Part shown: in pieces, positions 1 through 9,804 of the stretch
How the letters are laid out: each line of letters opens with the position of its first letter
Numbering within the stretch: position 1 is the stretch's first letter
Assembly: GCA_001642005.1 (NCBI GenBank)
Contig: LWCA01000672.1
Span: 1 to 20,705, forward strand
Source: Intoshia linei
Lineage: Eukaryota; Orthonectida; Rhopaluridae
Length of the DNA: 20,705 nt
Direction: 5' to 3'
Translations under genes and position numbers: made by a program
Notes under the pieces: generated by a model
Databases searched by the model: none
What the model was told of the DNA's origin: nothing
What the model saw: the letters and a program-made list of their open reading frames with translations, nothing else

Positions 1-60
1 CCCGCATTCTCACTGTTAAATAATTGAGAACTATATAATTTTGCTTTTTTCATTATGGAC

Positions 61-336
61 TTATTCAACGCGCTCGTTGTTGTCCACGTCGAATAAATTC
101 CTACATTTTGTATACAATTTTTTTCTTTGAAGTACAGAACGAATTCGTTTTATAATGGCTCTATCCTGCTTAGTCCAACATTGAAATATCTCAGTGGAAA
201 CAATTGGAATTATCTGAGATAATTGATATCCATTGTTAACTTGTTGCACCACATGAATTCTACTTAAACTTGTTCTATGGTAGGTAAAGTTTTTAATTCT
301 AATAATGAATTTTGATAACCTGTCCATAATCTGCAC
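61..336 (-). CDS. Unrecognised exon-like ORF, about 88 codons from its first ATG
   Basis: This minus-strand open stretch begins after a stop near 352, with its first ATG at about 327 (MDRLSKFIIRIKNF), and ends at TAA near position 59. The GTG at 336 is not a plausible start. The composition is balanced and protein-like for such AT-rich DNA: amphipathic, basic, with FQCWTKQDRAIIKRIRSVLQ and YTKCRNLFDVDNNERVE near the end. It sits 1.7 kb downstream of the Pol alpha giant exon on the same strand, but it does not resemble the Pol alpha C-terminal zinc module (no paired CxxC). It could be the last exon of another gene, a misjudged exon of the same locus, or a transposon fragment. I do not recognise the family. 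A GTGCAG just upstream could be an acceptor, but its pyrimidine tract is poor. Confidence 0.35.
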   Translation of the reverse strand: MQIMDRLSKFIIRIKNFTYHRTSLSRIHVVQQVNNGYQLSQIIPIVSTEIFQCWTKQDRAIIKRIRSVLQRKKLYTKCRNLFDVDNNERVE

Positions 337-2021
337 CCCTTTTTCAATGGTTTAAATGCTGGCGTAATCTGTTTTAAAAAAATTATATACTACTTTAAGT
401 TGATATGTAAAATTATTTATTTGTTTTGATCAAATTCATTAATTATCCAAGTCAAAAATTTAAGCTGTAGATTAAACACGAAACTTGAGACAGGATTAAA
501 TAAATAAGGAGATAATAATTCATTAGTCTATGGTTTTGTTGATTTAAAAGATTAAGAGAAGATTAAGCAAGGATGTGAATAACATAAATTGTTTTAATTA
601 CAAGAACTTTCCGTTCCCAAAATTTACAATTCCATTCCAATTTCGGGTATCAGGTTCAAGGTACCAAATCAAAGTTCTAGTAAATTTATCTAATATTTAT
701 GTATTTTAAATACGACTTATTCAGTCTTATTTATAAATGGATAACCATTAATATTTGTCTTTAATATTTAATATGGTAATATTTGAAATCAATGGACTAA
801 ATAGTGGGACGACAGTTCTTTTTTTAATTTTTATTTTTTAATTAATCCTAAAGGTGCCCTGTGACTAATCTAACGTATGATTCATCTTAGTTGTCATCAA
901 AATTTATTTTTATAAACTTAATGTTCTTTAATTTATCATATTTAAAATTTGATATTCTTAAAATACAAAAAGTTGGTGGTCATTTGAAGAATTGAAACAT
1001 TTCAATTACACCATCTTGTTCGCAATAAAAAGTTTCATGTTTACCATAGGGCTACTTTTATTAATTTAAATAAGGACACAGGTTAACGTACATATATTTA
1101 ATATGCAACCTCAAATCGCAGACTATCAAATATAAGTACAGTGCCCGAAATAAGTCTTAGGCACCCCAATGTAATTAATTTAAAAACTCATTGATTCATG
1201 ATTTAAGACATTTTCTTATATCATATCTTGTGTATGATCAAAAACAAATTTCAAGATCAAAGCTATTATTCATCCTATAAAGGAGTGGTTCTTAATGTTG
1301 CTTCACCATGTACCCGTAATTTCACATTAGATTTTAATTTAAACTGAATAATTCCCACTTAATTTTATTTTGTAAATATTTGTGTAAAGAATGTTAAAAA
1401 CAATTTGTAATTCCATTTTTTAAATTTATTAGATAGAATATTATGAGTGTATACTCTTTTAAATAAAGTCAAAACAGTACAGTCCTAAATCTTTTAAGAT
1501 TTGTTCCTTTCAATCGCAGAAATTTTGTATTTTTTGGAATCGTCCTGGTGCCGCAACCCTAATTATAAACCCACGAGTCAGAAAATGCCAATCACCTAAT
1601 CTTGTTAAAGAGCCGTGGTAAGGGGATATGGCCTTATAGCCTGGGCCTATGATCATAAGGGGCCGACTTTTTTAATTATTAATAGGTAATGTTGAAAAAT
1701 TTCTATAACCAAAGCCAATGGTTATTTTTAATTTTTATATAATGAACGATCGATTAAACAATGTACAGAGGTCCTATTTATTCAAAAATATTTATAAGGG
1801 GCCTACAATTTCCATCTGGTCCGAGTCTATTTCTGGCTTTCCACGTCCCTGCTTGTTGGTAATAAAAAGTTTAATATTTATCCATTAGTTACTTCATCAT
1901 TAATTAAAATAAAGCTGTTTAAAGATACAGATTAATCAATGCATAATGTAAAAAATCGGATCACCACCTGAGGAAACGCTGACCCACAATAATATAAATA
2001 TTTTATCAAATCAAAATTTTT
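337..2021. other. AT-rich stretch without a recognisable gene; GC-richer mobile-element debris at 1540-1860
   Basis: If the Pol alpha gene continues, its next intron would start at 2045 and run through here. I looked on the minus strand for the expected C-terminal exons (HPVxxRxCEP block, paired CxxC zinc motifs) and found none. Around 1540-1860 the sequence becomes GC-richer with words such as GGGGCC and AAGGGGCCTAC. This looks like decayed repeat sequence, but I cannot assign a family. The dispersed repeat at 1283-1487 is listed separately. Confidence 0.5.
1283..1487 (+). repeat. Dispersed repeat, copy 1 (about 200 bp)
   Basis: Aligns over about 200 bp in the same orientation with 15983-16188. 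Shared landmarks in order are AAAGGAGTGGTTC, a GTAAAGAAT word, CCATTTTTTRAATTTATTAGA and AATAAAGT. The two copies have clearly diverged and carry small gaps. The GGAGTGGTTC start is reminiscent of ends of hAT-type non-autonomous elements, but I see no convincing terminal inverted repeat or target duplication. Confidence 0.6.
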
Positions 2022-2045
2022 TTAAATAAGATTAAAAATACAAAC

Positions 2046-5000
2046 CTTGCAAATAATATATTGTACATAATCACCACATTTAAGTTTTCTTTCATTTTCA
2101 GAATTAGAATTATACCTTAACGCGACAAGAACATGAGGCTGCCTGGCAGCCTGCGTCTTATAATCAAGAGGTTCCTTATTCAACTTGCAATGAATAATAA
2201 ATTTATCATTTGAAACTTGGCCAGAATTAACACTTTGAGCAACATTTTTCAATTTTTCCATAATCAACTCGACACTAGAACTGACATCATTAACGAAAAG
2301 TAACATGTGCAAGACATTCGACCCTGCTTCCCTAGATAACGCCGTAGTAGTATGCTTCACAATGTCCAGTCCCTTCATTTCCTTTTTATATTGAAATTTA
2401 TCACTACCATCAGAAATTATTGCTACTGCAGAATATCTCTTTTTCTTATCATATAAAAGAAGGCGTTTATAAACAGCATCCAATCCTAGAGACATGTAAG
2501 TGAATTGTTTGTTGACAATTTTCAATATTTTAACTCCAATTTTGTGAGCAATTTCGTAATTGTGAACTTTGGTATCAATCATTAATGAATCAGTGTCACC
2601 GTAAATGACATTAATAGATTTATCAAAATTCATCACCAATTCTTTGGTACTTTGTAAAATTTGTCGACCTTTATGAGTAATCAATTCGGCAAGATATTTA
2701 GCATAAAAACGGAACGTTGAAGCTCCCAAGCATCCATACATGCTATTTGCTATCAGTTTAAGAGCCAATTGGCGTATATTATACGTTTTATAAGTAGTAT
2801 CGTTTGTATTTCCCTTCTTATATTTTGTATAATTAGACATTGCCTTCTTCACTAGTGACCTATAACGCATTAAACGGCGTAATTGTCTAGGTAATATAGC
2901 TAGCTCCTTTTTGGAAGCGGCAATTTCGTCGTAATTTTTCCCCGATAAACTGTAACGATTAAAAGTTGTAAAACAAATGTTAAATTCCTGAATAATGGAA
3001 GGGTATAAACTATTATAATCGACAAGTAAAACATGTGTATCGTAGAAACCTTTAATAGGTTTAAAAACCAATCCACCCTTATATTTTTCAATTTTTTCAT
3101 CAGATTTCACTTTTACAGAATCAGGTAGAATATAACCATGTTTATAAAACGCATGAAGCAACAAATACTCATTTCTTTCGGATCTGCCCCCTGAAAGAGT
3201 CCTGTACAGCAAATTACCACAAATTTTAGTAATCTGAAAAGCTAATTCTAACCCATTCAATTCATCCAATACCCGTAGACTAAATTCCGACTCATCGACA
3301 GTATTTCTAGCAAAGTTTATAAGTTGATGCGATTGTTGTTTTTTAAAAATTTCAATCATTTTGACGCAAGAAAATGGACTAAATTTTCGAGAAAATAAAA
3401 ATTGAACCACTCCAGAAATACTAAAATTTAAACACTTGATTCCAGATTCTTCACACAATCTATGAGTATCACACACTACACGTCCACGTAACTGATTAGA
3501 ACGTATATTTAAAATTTTAGTAAACTTGATGCGCCCCAAATAAAACCAGTGCTCTGTGACATAACGTTTCATTCTATTTAATATAATATTATAAACATAT
3601 TCGTAAATATCATGGCCTATAATAAAATCAGGTTCATATTTCTTGAGATAATGAATAAATCGATCAAGTAAATCCGATTCTGTATCAAATAATTCTAAAT
3701 TTAAAAAAAGTTGATTATTCTGCATAATCTTTTTCAAATCAAAGGGATAAACGCGTTTTTTTGTTTTATTAAAAAGGCAAAATTTTTCGATATTTGAATT
3801 ATCGTTTATTTTATTCTTACCATGTGATTTTTCGTTAATAGAGGTCAATTTGATTGTTTTTACAGTTATACCCAAAGAAACAATTTCACAATTTGCACCA
3901 AAGTGTCTGAGAGCTAAAGACATTATCGAGAATGATGGTGCAGGCTTATAATCATCACTCAAAACTTCCACGTTTGAAACTGAATTTAAAATATATTCTT
4001 CATCGCAAATTGATAATTTAGTATTATTCTTTCTAAAATTTCTAATTTTAACCCAACTGGGACCTTTTAATCTTGAAGCGAGAATAAAATTTTCTATTGC
4101 AGATGTGTTTTTACCATAAACGCGAGAATATGTGGTTCCTTCATTTGGAAAGGATACTACATTAAACCCACACTTTAGTTGTATATATTCCCGACATTTA
4201 CCCACCTCATCATCATCAAAAACACACATTTTATTAACAACCTTTAATTCATAATTACAATCCGACTTCAAACCCAAAAATTTTACAGGCTCACTATATT
4301 TAACGAAACCTTTAATCTCTTTCATTACATTATCTGTAGAAATAGATTCATTAGTTTCAACTCCATTTTCCAACTCAAAAAAATATTTTCTGGGAAAAAA
4401 ATACAAAACCCTTTGAACATTTGGTACAATAACACAAACTGATTTAAGTTGTTCCGTTTTACCAAACATGTAAAGAGTACCAGACATTTTAAATTTTGGT
4501 TCATACATGTCAAACCAATAAAATGTCAATTCAGTGCCATCCTCAGAAAATTCAGTTTTTTCATTATTTAGGGGTTCGCCATAATCCACATTTTCATTAT
4601 TTGAATCTGAATCGGTATAATCAAAATTTATTGACTCTTCCTCATCAAAATTAAGACTGTTATCTTCGGCCAAATGCAGAGGCTCATTAGTACTCAATCT
4701 ACTTTTTAGATTCACCTCCATGGAATCCATTCCACTTAAATCTGAAAAACATGAAAGCTGGGAACTGTTTTTATCAGTTTTTGTTACATTCAAAACATCA
4801 AATCCTTCCAATAGTACCGGTTCAAGTACAGATTTAATATCCTTAGTATTATCAAAGTCATCGTGCATGTTGTTGTAATTATTACTGCACTCCACATTAT
4901 TTTCATCACGAACAGGTTCAGGATTTGATACCCGCTCCATGTTGTTCATATTTTCAGATTTTTCGTCAATTTTGTCAACCTTACAAACTCCATTAACATC

Positions 5001-5381
5001 AAAATATAAATCAACATCATAGTCATCAATTTTCCAAGATTTTGCATCATATACGACATTTGAACGTTTGATGGTATTACTAATTATATCCTTTTTATTG
5101 TTCACATTGTCAAAATTGTGGTCAAATTGTCTAAAATCATTAATTTCAAAGTTTGGTTCATTTTTTAATATATTCACAGCTTTTTCTTCTGATTCGTAAA
5201 TTTTACCAATTTTAGATTGGTCTTCATTATTTAATTCTTTCATAATATTTTCAAAATTTTCATCGTCATTCAATGTTATCACTTTTTCAATCTTTTTAGA
5301 CGGTTTTGATTTAATGTTATGAGACGCAAACATTGATTTTATTGAAGGTTGTTTTGGGTTGTAAATATTTTTGTCTTTTAA
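2046..5381 (-). CDS. POLA1: DNA polymerase alpha catalytic subunit, main exon (acidic linker, inactive exonuclease-like fold, polymerase domain)
   Basis: This is the catalytic subunit of the Pol alpha-primase complex, which extends RNA primers with DNA at replication origins and Okazaki fragments in the nucleus. Numbered from the Met at 5333, residues 1-265 are an acidic, low-complexity linker. A Pol alpha-like stretch starts at TFYWFDMYEP. A degenerate exonuclease-like fold follows (EPDFIIGHDIYEY, no metal-binding acids, as usual for Pol alpha). The polymerase core has GGRSERNEYLLLHAF (about 715), motif A DYNSLYPS with Asp772, motif B K859-LIAN-SMYG and motif C YGDTDS with Asp913 and Asp915. 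The Met at 5333 is probably not the start: the frame stays open upstream through PSIKSMFAS, which matches the family's internal SIKxMF segment. The reading runs into TGCAAG|GTTTGT at 2046/2045, a good donor, so the last seven codons before the stop at 2022 are intron. The C-terminal zinc module is missing. After KGLDIV the usual RR(D/E) is KHTTT. Family identity is near certain; whether this is the main gene or a paralog is not. Confidence 0.93.
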
Positions 5382-6881
5382 CTTTTTTCCTAAAAATATA
5401 CAAATTTTACCATATCATTGTGTATATAATAATAAGTTTATCATTTAATTCATCAAATGTGCAGTGACGCCTTCACTATTCTCCGATTCTGTTATTCACT
5501 CAAAAAACATTATTTTTATACAAAAACTGCATTATAATTATTCACAAAATATTTTTAAAAATAAATAATAAAATTTGAAAACAAAACGATTTGCCAGCAA
5601 AAGCTGTTATATTAAAAACACAAAATTAAAATTATTACAAATAACTAAAAAAATAGTACAAAACCATAATTATGATTTCATAATACATTAGAAAGTTTGT
5701 TTGAATTTTGGTCGATTGGTTCTCTGATGACCTAAAAATATTTTTGTATATACTTGTTCAAGAATTTAAAGGACTTTCTTACATTAAAATTCATTGTACA
5801 TCATAATATTCGATAAAAAAATTGTTTGCTAGTATAATAAGCATCAAACATAATATTACCTGTAATGTATTATCCATAATATCCGCCATAATTTGTAGTG
5901 TTACCAACAATAAAAAAAATTGATTGACTTTTCAAAAATTATTACTTGTCTAGATTTTTTAATTTTGTGCCATATTAAGATTAAATCTTTTAATAAATTT
6001 AGTTTTTTAGTAACCAATCAAAAAAAATTGTCTATCTTTTTTGACGCATTTTTTTTAAATATTACACAGGCAACATTTTTATTATTTTTGTTAAACTGGA
6101 CAAAGTAATTATTTTAATTTAATTTATTTAATTATTTTAAAATTTGTAAAGTGTATATTTATTATTAAGTTTTTTTTAGATTTTATATACAAATTGATGG
6201 AATTTCTATTAACTCTTTACCAATATTTTTGAAAGGCAGTGCAGTTTAGCGACATTTTTTTTAATGAGGTTCACTTAAGTATTTTTATAAAATACATATT
6301 CAACGTAATTAAAATTCAAAAATTGAACTAGAATAAATACAGGCAAAAACATTGTGTTGAATGGTGCATTGATTATCGACAATATATAGCAGAAGTTATT
6401 TTAAGTGTGTAGTTGTCAAAAAGTAGTGTTATAAATTATAATTTTTGGAAATTTAATTTACAAATTAATTTGTAAAAAAAGTTTCATTTACTTATAAGTA
6501 TGAATAATTATTCAAATAATTTCAATAAAATTGTAAAATTTTATACAGGAGTTAAGTTAAGTATCAATGAATTAAGTTTTAATTTTTTTTGTGAGCAATA
6601 AAAAAATCAAAAATTTCCGATGGATCTTTTTTGTCGTGGAATGTAATCTACAATGTAGACTCTAAAGCAAAAAAAGAATGGAAGAAATTAAAATTCAAAG
6701 AAACCTTGGGTCTATTATTCGAAACTTAAGGTGTACAAAATTAATCTTTTAAAACAAACAGCCGTAGTTTACGTATGTTGGTTTTTTCGGTGATACGTAG
6801 ACAGTTCTAGTCGTATTAAACCCAATAGTTATACTCTATTTTGAAAAATTTACGTTTTGGAGATTTGGTTTCTTTTTGTAC
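5382..6881 (-). other. Large Pol alpha intron, AT-rich
   Basis: This is the intron between exon C and the giant exon. It is extremely AT-rich with many homopolymer runs. Apart from the candidate alternative exon at 5860-5889 I see no coding or mobile-element signal. A 37-codon plus-strand open stretch around 6594-6729 (contains AKKEWKKLKFKETLG) looks slightly protein-like, but it has no clear splice sites and no recognised family. Confidence 0.6.
5860..5889 (-). CDS. Possible alternative first exon inside the Pol alpha intron
   Basis: Inside the 1.5-kb intron between exon C and the giant exon, the minus strand has an ATG in a fair context. It opens ten codons, MADIMDNTLQ, that end exactly at a strong donor CAG|GTAATA (5860/5859), phase 0. 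No acceptor precedes it, so if real it would be an initiating exon. The only downstream coding partner in the window is the Pol alpha giant exon, again through the phase-0 acceptor at 5381. That would give a product lacking the Pol alpha N-terminal domain. An ATG plus a donor this close together can arise by chance, so this is a suggestion only. Confidence 0.25.
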
Positions 6882-6922
6882 CTTAAAAAAAACTTCATGG
6901 CCATCGTCAATGTAGTCATTAT
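6882..6922 (-). CDS. POLA1: DNA polymerase alpha catalytic subunit, exon C (end of N-terminal domain)
   Basis: This 41-bp exon lies between acceptor TATATTCAG (6923) and donor TTTAAG|GTACAA (6882/6881). With the G carried over from exon B it reads DNDYIDDGHEVFFK. This continues WIVGD of exon B and matches the conserved 'DWIVDDxGxGYVEDGREIF' block of Pol alpha. It leaves in phase 0. The following intron is about 1.5 kb. Joining in frame to the giant exon needs the acceptor AAAAAAG|TTA at 5382/5381, or an extra small exon not seen. The stronger-looking TTTTTAG at 5390 would shift the frame into an early stop. The acidic stretch that usually follows GREIF in relatives is absent here, which leaves room for an unrecognised small exon. 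Confidence 0.82.
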
Positions 6923-6981
6923 CTGAATATACAGTTATGTGTAGAAGAAAAACATTGTAGAGGTAAAGATTTAAAACATAC

Positions 6982-7081
6982 CATCTCCAACAATCCAACC
7001 AGATTGCTCTCTTCGCTTGGACACAATATCTAAATATTCTTCTTCTTCCACAATATCATAAATGTCTTCATCTTCTTTCAA
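6982..7081 (-). CDS. POLA1: DNA polymerase alpha catalytic subunit, exon B (Pol alpha N-terminal domain)
   Basis: This 100-bp exon lies between acceptor TAATTTTAG (7082) and donor GAGATG|GTATGT (6982/6981). It encodes LKEDEDIYDIVEEEEYLDIV and then SKRREQSGWIVGD. The pattern 'VYEEVDExxYxxLVxxRxxxDWIVDD' is the hallmark of the DNA_pol_alpha_N domain, and the spacing here agrees residue by residue. Phase is 0 in and 1 out, and the split Asp codon is completed by exon C. The intron towards exon A is 134 bp and towards exon C only 59 bp, both typical insect sizes. The exon is too short to stand out as an open reading frame, so automatic ORF calling would miss it. Confidence 0.85.
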
Positions 7082-7215
7082 CTAAAATTAAATTAAAAAG
7101 AATGAAATAAAAATTAAGACTCATAAAATCTAAAATTAACAAGCATCATTTAATATGGTTAAGAAGTATCGATCGATATATGGTCGTCTAATCGTCAAAT
7201 TACTAATATAATTAC

Positions 7216-7319
7216 CATCATTTTCCTTTTCCCAGATTTTTCGTCTCTAAGGTTTTTCAAGGCCTTGGATTTATCATTGGAAATCGATTTTACTCGTCTA
7301 CTACGTCGAGGTTGATCAG
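7216..7319 (-). CDS. POLA1: DNA polymerase alpha catalytic subunit, upstream exon A (basic N-terminal segment)
   Basis: This is the most upstream Pol alpha exon I could find. It is bounded by an acceptor (TTTATTAG at 7320) and a donor (ATGATG|GTAATT at 7216/7215). It encodes 34 residues starting DQPRRSRR and containing SKALKNLRDEKSGKRK. This matches in character and place the basic 'RxKxGRxxALExLKxxK' stretch at the start of Pol alpha N-terminal domains. It ends in phase 0, which fits exon B. It enters with two bases of a split codon, so a short initiating exon should lie upstream. Alternatively an unspliced in-frame ATG at 7332-7330 gives an MYLLADQPRR start. I did not find a convincing separate first exon up to about 8.6 kb. 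Identification rests on conserved layout and frame continuity with exons B-D, not on this exon alone. Confidence 0.75.
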
Positions 7320-7332
7320 CTAATAAATACAT

Positions 7333-8616
7333 TTTTAATATACAAAATTGTAAAAAAATATCTGAATATCATTAATATCTGACAATCTGGCGTGTGTTTT
7401 AATCAATGTGTTTTAAAATTTCAGTTAATTGCCTCCTCATAAATCATTATCCATTTGCACTCATCCAAGGGACAATCAACTAATGTGAAATTTATTCCAA
7501 CTAGTAAAAATAAAAATTTTGTTAGTTTTCATATGAAAAAATATTCTAAAGATTTATCGGATGACATGTGATTTGATAAAAAAATTTTTTTTAGTCCACG
7601 CTTTAAAAATATTATAATTAGATTTTAAATATCAAATGCTAAATTAACCCACTGTGTGAATAGGAATAACTCCATATTATAGGGTAATATTCTTATAGAT
7701 GTCAACAAATCCGAAAGCATCTCACAAAAAATTAAACTTGACTAAAATATTCCAGCTTTATAAATTTAAATGCAAGTTACATGTTCAAATAAATAAAAAT
7801 ACCCATATCAATTGGACATTAACAGTATAATTTAATAATAAATAATATAGTAATTTGTTAAACGTATAATGAACAGTCTTTAAAAATTTAAATTCAATGT
7901 ATGCGCATGAAATTGTTGACATAGAAATTCTGTTACTTTCATATTGAAAGATTCAATTTTATTTTCTAATTACTATAAATAGAAATTTTACATTGAAAGT
8001 GCTTACAATAATGTCATGTAATTTACATTTATTTTTTGTTTATACAGTGGTTGTCGATTTAAACACACTTTTGGTAGATTGAAATGGAAAAAAATATTTA
8101 TCCTTAGTAAATTCAAATATGATGTATAATATTGCGTATATATATTTTATACCATGGAGTATAAATTTTATCTTGGATATTTTATTTGGCACCTTTTAGG
8201 AAATTTTAATTACATACATAAATTTATAAAAACTTATAAATATCGTCAAATCTGTTATTAAAATGGCTTCATGTTATGGAGATGCGAATTAATTATTTAC
8301 ATTAATTGTTAATAAATATGTATGTAAATTTAGAGTTCTTTATTTTATTAAATAAATACTCCACTGTGTTTCCACAAAAAGTTCAAAAAAATAGTATATA
8401 AATGTTAGTTACGATGAGCTATAATTTGTTTAAAACTTTAACGGCACAACCCAAGGTTTTTTTTAAATTTAATTCATTAATAATAATAAAACAAATTTAA
8501 AATAACAGTACTTAAATTGATGCTTAATTCTCGTTATATATCTAAAAACTATTTAATTAATTAATTAACATTTAACATTTTTTGATATTCGTATTTTGTA
8601 TGTCTGCAAACAGTTA
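7333..8616. other. AT-rich region upstream of the Pol alpha exons
   Basis: This should contain the Pol alpha promoter and possibly its first exon, since transcription runs leftward from here. I could not place a TATA box, initiator or first exon with confidence. A short minus-strand open stretch near 7425-7505 (contains CPLDECKWIMIYEEAIN before a stop) looks mildly protein-like but has no family match I know. Confidence 0.4.
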
Positions 8617-8849
8617 CAGTCAAAATCTCATTTAACGAAAATGGCAAAACGTTAAAATGGGATATTCGTTAAATGAATTTAACGAAAATATTAGAAATGT
8701 AAAAATAACCATAGATTAATTAAACGATCAATTTATCTACGTAATACTAGATAATGCTATTTAAAATGTAGACGTTCGTTAAATGAATATTTGTTAAACA
8801 AAAAATTCGTTAAAATTTAACTTAATTTAATTTTATGAGATTTTGATTA
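8617..8849. mobile_element. Pogo-like MITE, degenerate
   Basis: The left end CAGTCAAAATCTCATTTAAC follows a TA dinucleotide. The right end, read on the other strand, shares the core TCAAAATCTCAT exactly (8835-8846). The outermost bases have decayed, so the right-hand TA is lost. Inside are repeated GTTAAATGAAT and ATTTAACGAAA words in both orientations. A CAGTCAAA start flanked by TA is characteristic of pogo/Tigger-class non-autonomous elements. At 233 bp there is no room for a transposase. Confidence 0.65.
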
Positions 8850-9804
8850 ACACTTTTTCATATTCATTTTTAGTATGTATACAAACAATAGTAAGTTTAT
8901 AATTGTACTTTTTGTATATATACGTTGTTGTATTGTAAGAGTTAAAAAAAATATATCTTCAGGGCTAAAATCACAAATTACTTTTTTTTTTAATGAAAAC
9001 AGCCCTGGGATTTAAAAAAATTTTCGGTGGTACAGTTGCATCCTGTTAACACACATAACAAATTTAAATCTGAATAAGTTACTCCTTCACGGTCAAAACA
9101 ACATTTTACTATTCATATATTTTTTTCCAAAATATTTTATTAAAACAAAAAATGTGAAATAATTAACAGTTCGAAAATTAAAAAAAAGATTATTCTGATA
9201 GAGCTTATTCCAGTTGATATAAATACAAAATTTTAACCCCAGAATCTACGCATTCCCGGTGAAAAATTATTCGCGATTATTTAACAAGATCTGAACTTCA
9301 TTTTTTAAGTTTTTGAAAAATTTTCAATTTGTACAGTAATTATTTTAATTTTCTGTTTCCGTTATTATCATTATTTTTAAATTTACAAAGTATGGATTTT
9401 GCTTAAATATTATATATCGAAAAACTCGATTGTTTTTTCGTTATATATTAAGATTTAAATTGTCGGCTGATGCATGAATATTTATCAAAAAATAAATATT
9501 TATTCTAAATTGTGGAATTATTGTAAAAAATAAAATAATAAATTCAAATACGTAATGTAATTACATAAATGTTGCTATGTAAATATTAAGATTTATATTG
9601 TTATAGTTATTCAAATTTTTATTTGAATAGTTTTTGCAACTATTTTTGTCAAAATATCGAAAATAACCTGAATTAAAATTTTAATTAAAATAAAAATTGA
9701 AAATGTGAATATTGATCCTACAATTTTAAAAAAATGTGCATTGAACTTCTACACATTTCCAATAAAGAAATATAGATGAAAATCTATATACACTGTATAT
9801 TATA
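8850..9804. other. AT-rich intergenic DNA
   Basis: No gene, RNA or recognised element seen. The only notable structure is at its right border: CACTGTATA (9791-9799) and TATACAGTG (9801-9809) form a perfect 9-bp palindrome with a 1-base centre, overlapping the left end of the adjacent pogo element. Confidence 0.5.

Noticed and set aside
2022-2045. Stop codon at 2022 as the real end of Pol alpha
   Set aside because: The last seven residues follow a good donor and do not match the family, and the conserved C-terminus is absent. This is intron read-through.
2900-3100. Short minus-strand ORFs within the Pol alpha exon (2900-3100, 4325-4513)
   Set aside because: They are other-frame shadows of the polymerase coding sequence.
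2022-5333. Viral or mobile-element (Polinton-like, large DNA virus) origin of the family-B polymerase
   Set aside because: It has Pol alpha-specific sequence (QEFNICFTT, GGRSERNE, an inactive exonuclease region), the Pol alpha N-terminal domain in upstream exons, and introns. No protein-priming or proofreading-exonuclease motifs are seen.
5920-6108. 62-codon plus-strand ORF in the Pol alpha intron
   Set aside because: Phe/Leu/Lys-rich translation of AT tracts, with no homology or splice context.
6816-6998. Single 60-codon minus-strand ORF
   Set aside because: Only the 41-bp piece at 6882-6922 is coding (Pol alpha exon C). The rest is intron on both sides, and its first codons are exon B read in the wrong frame.
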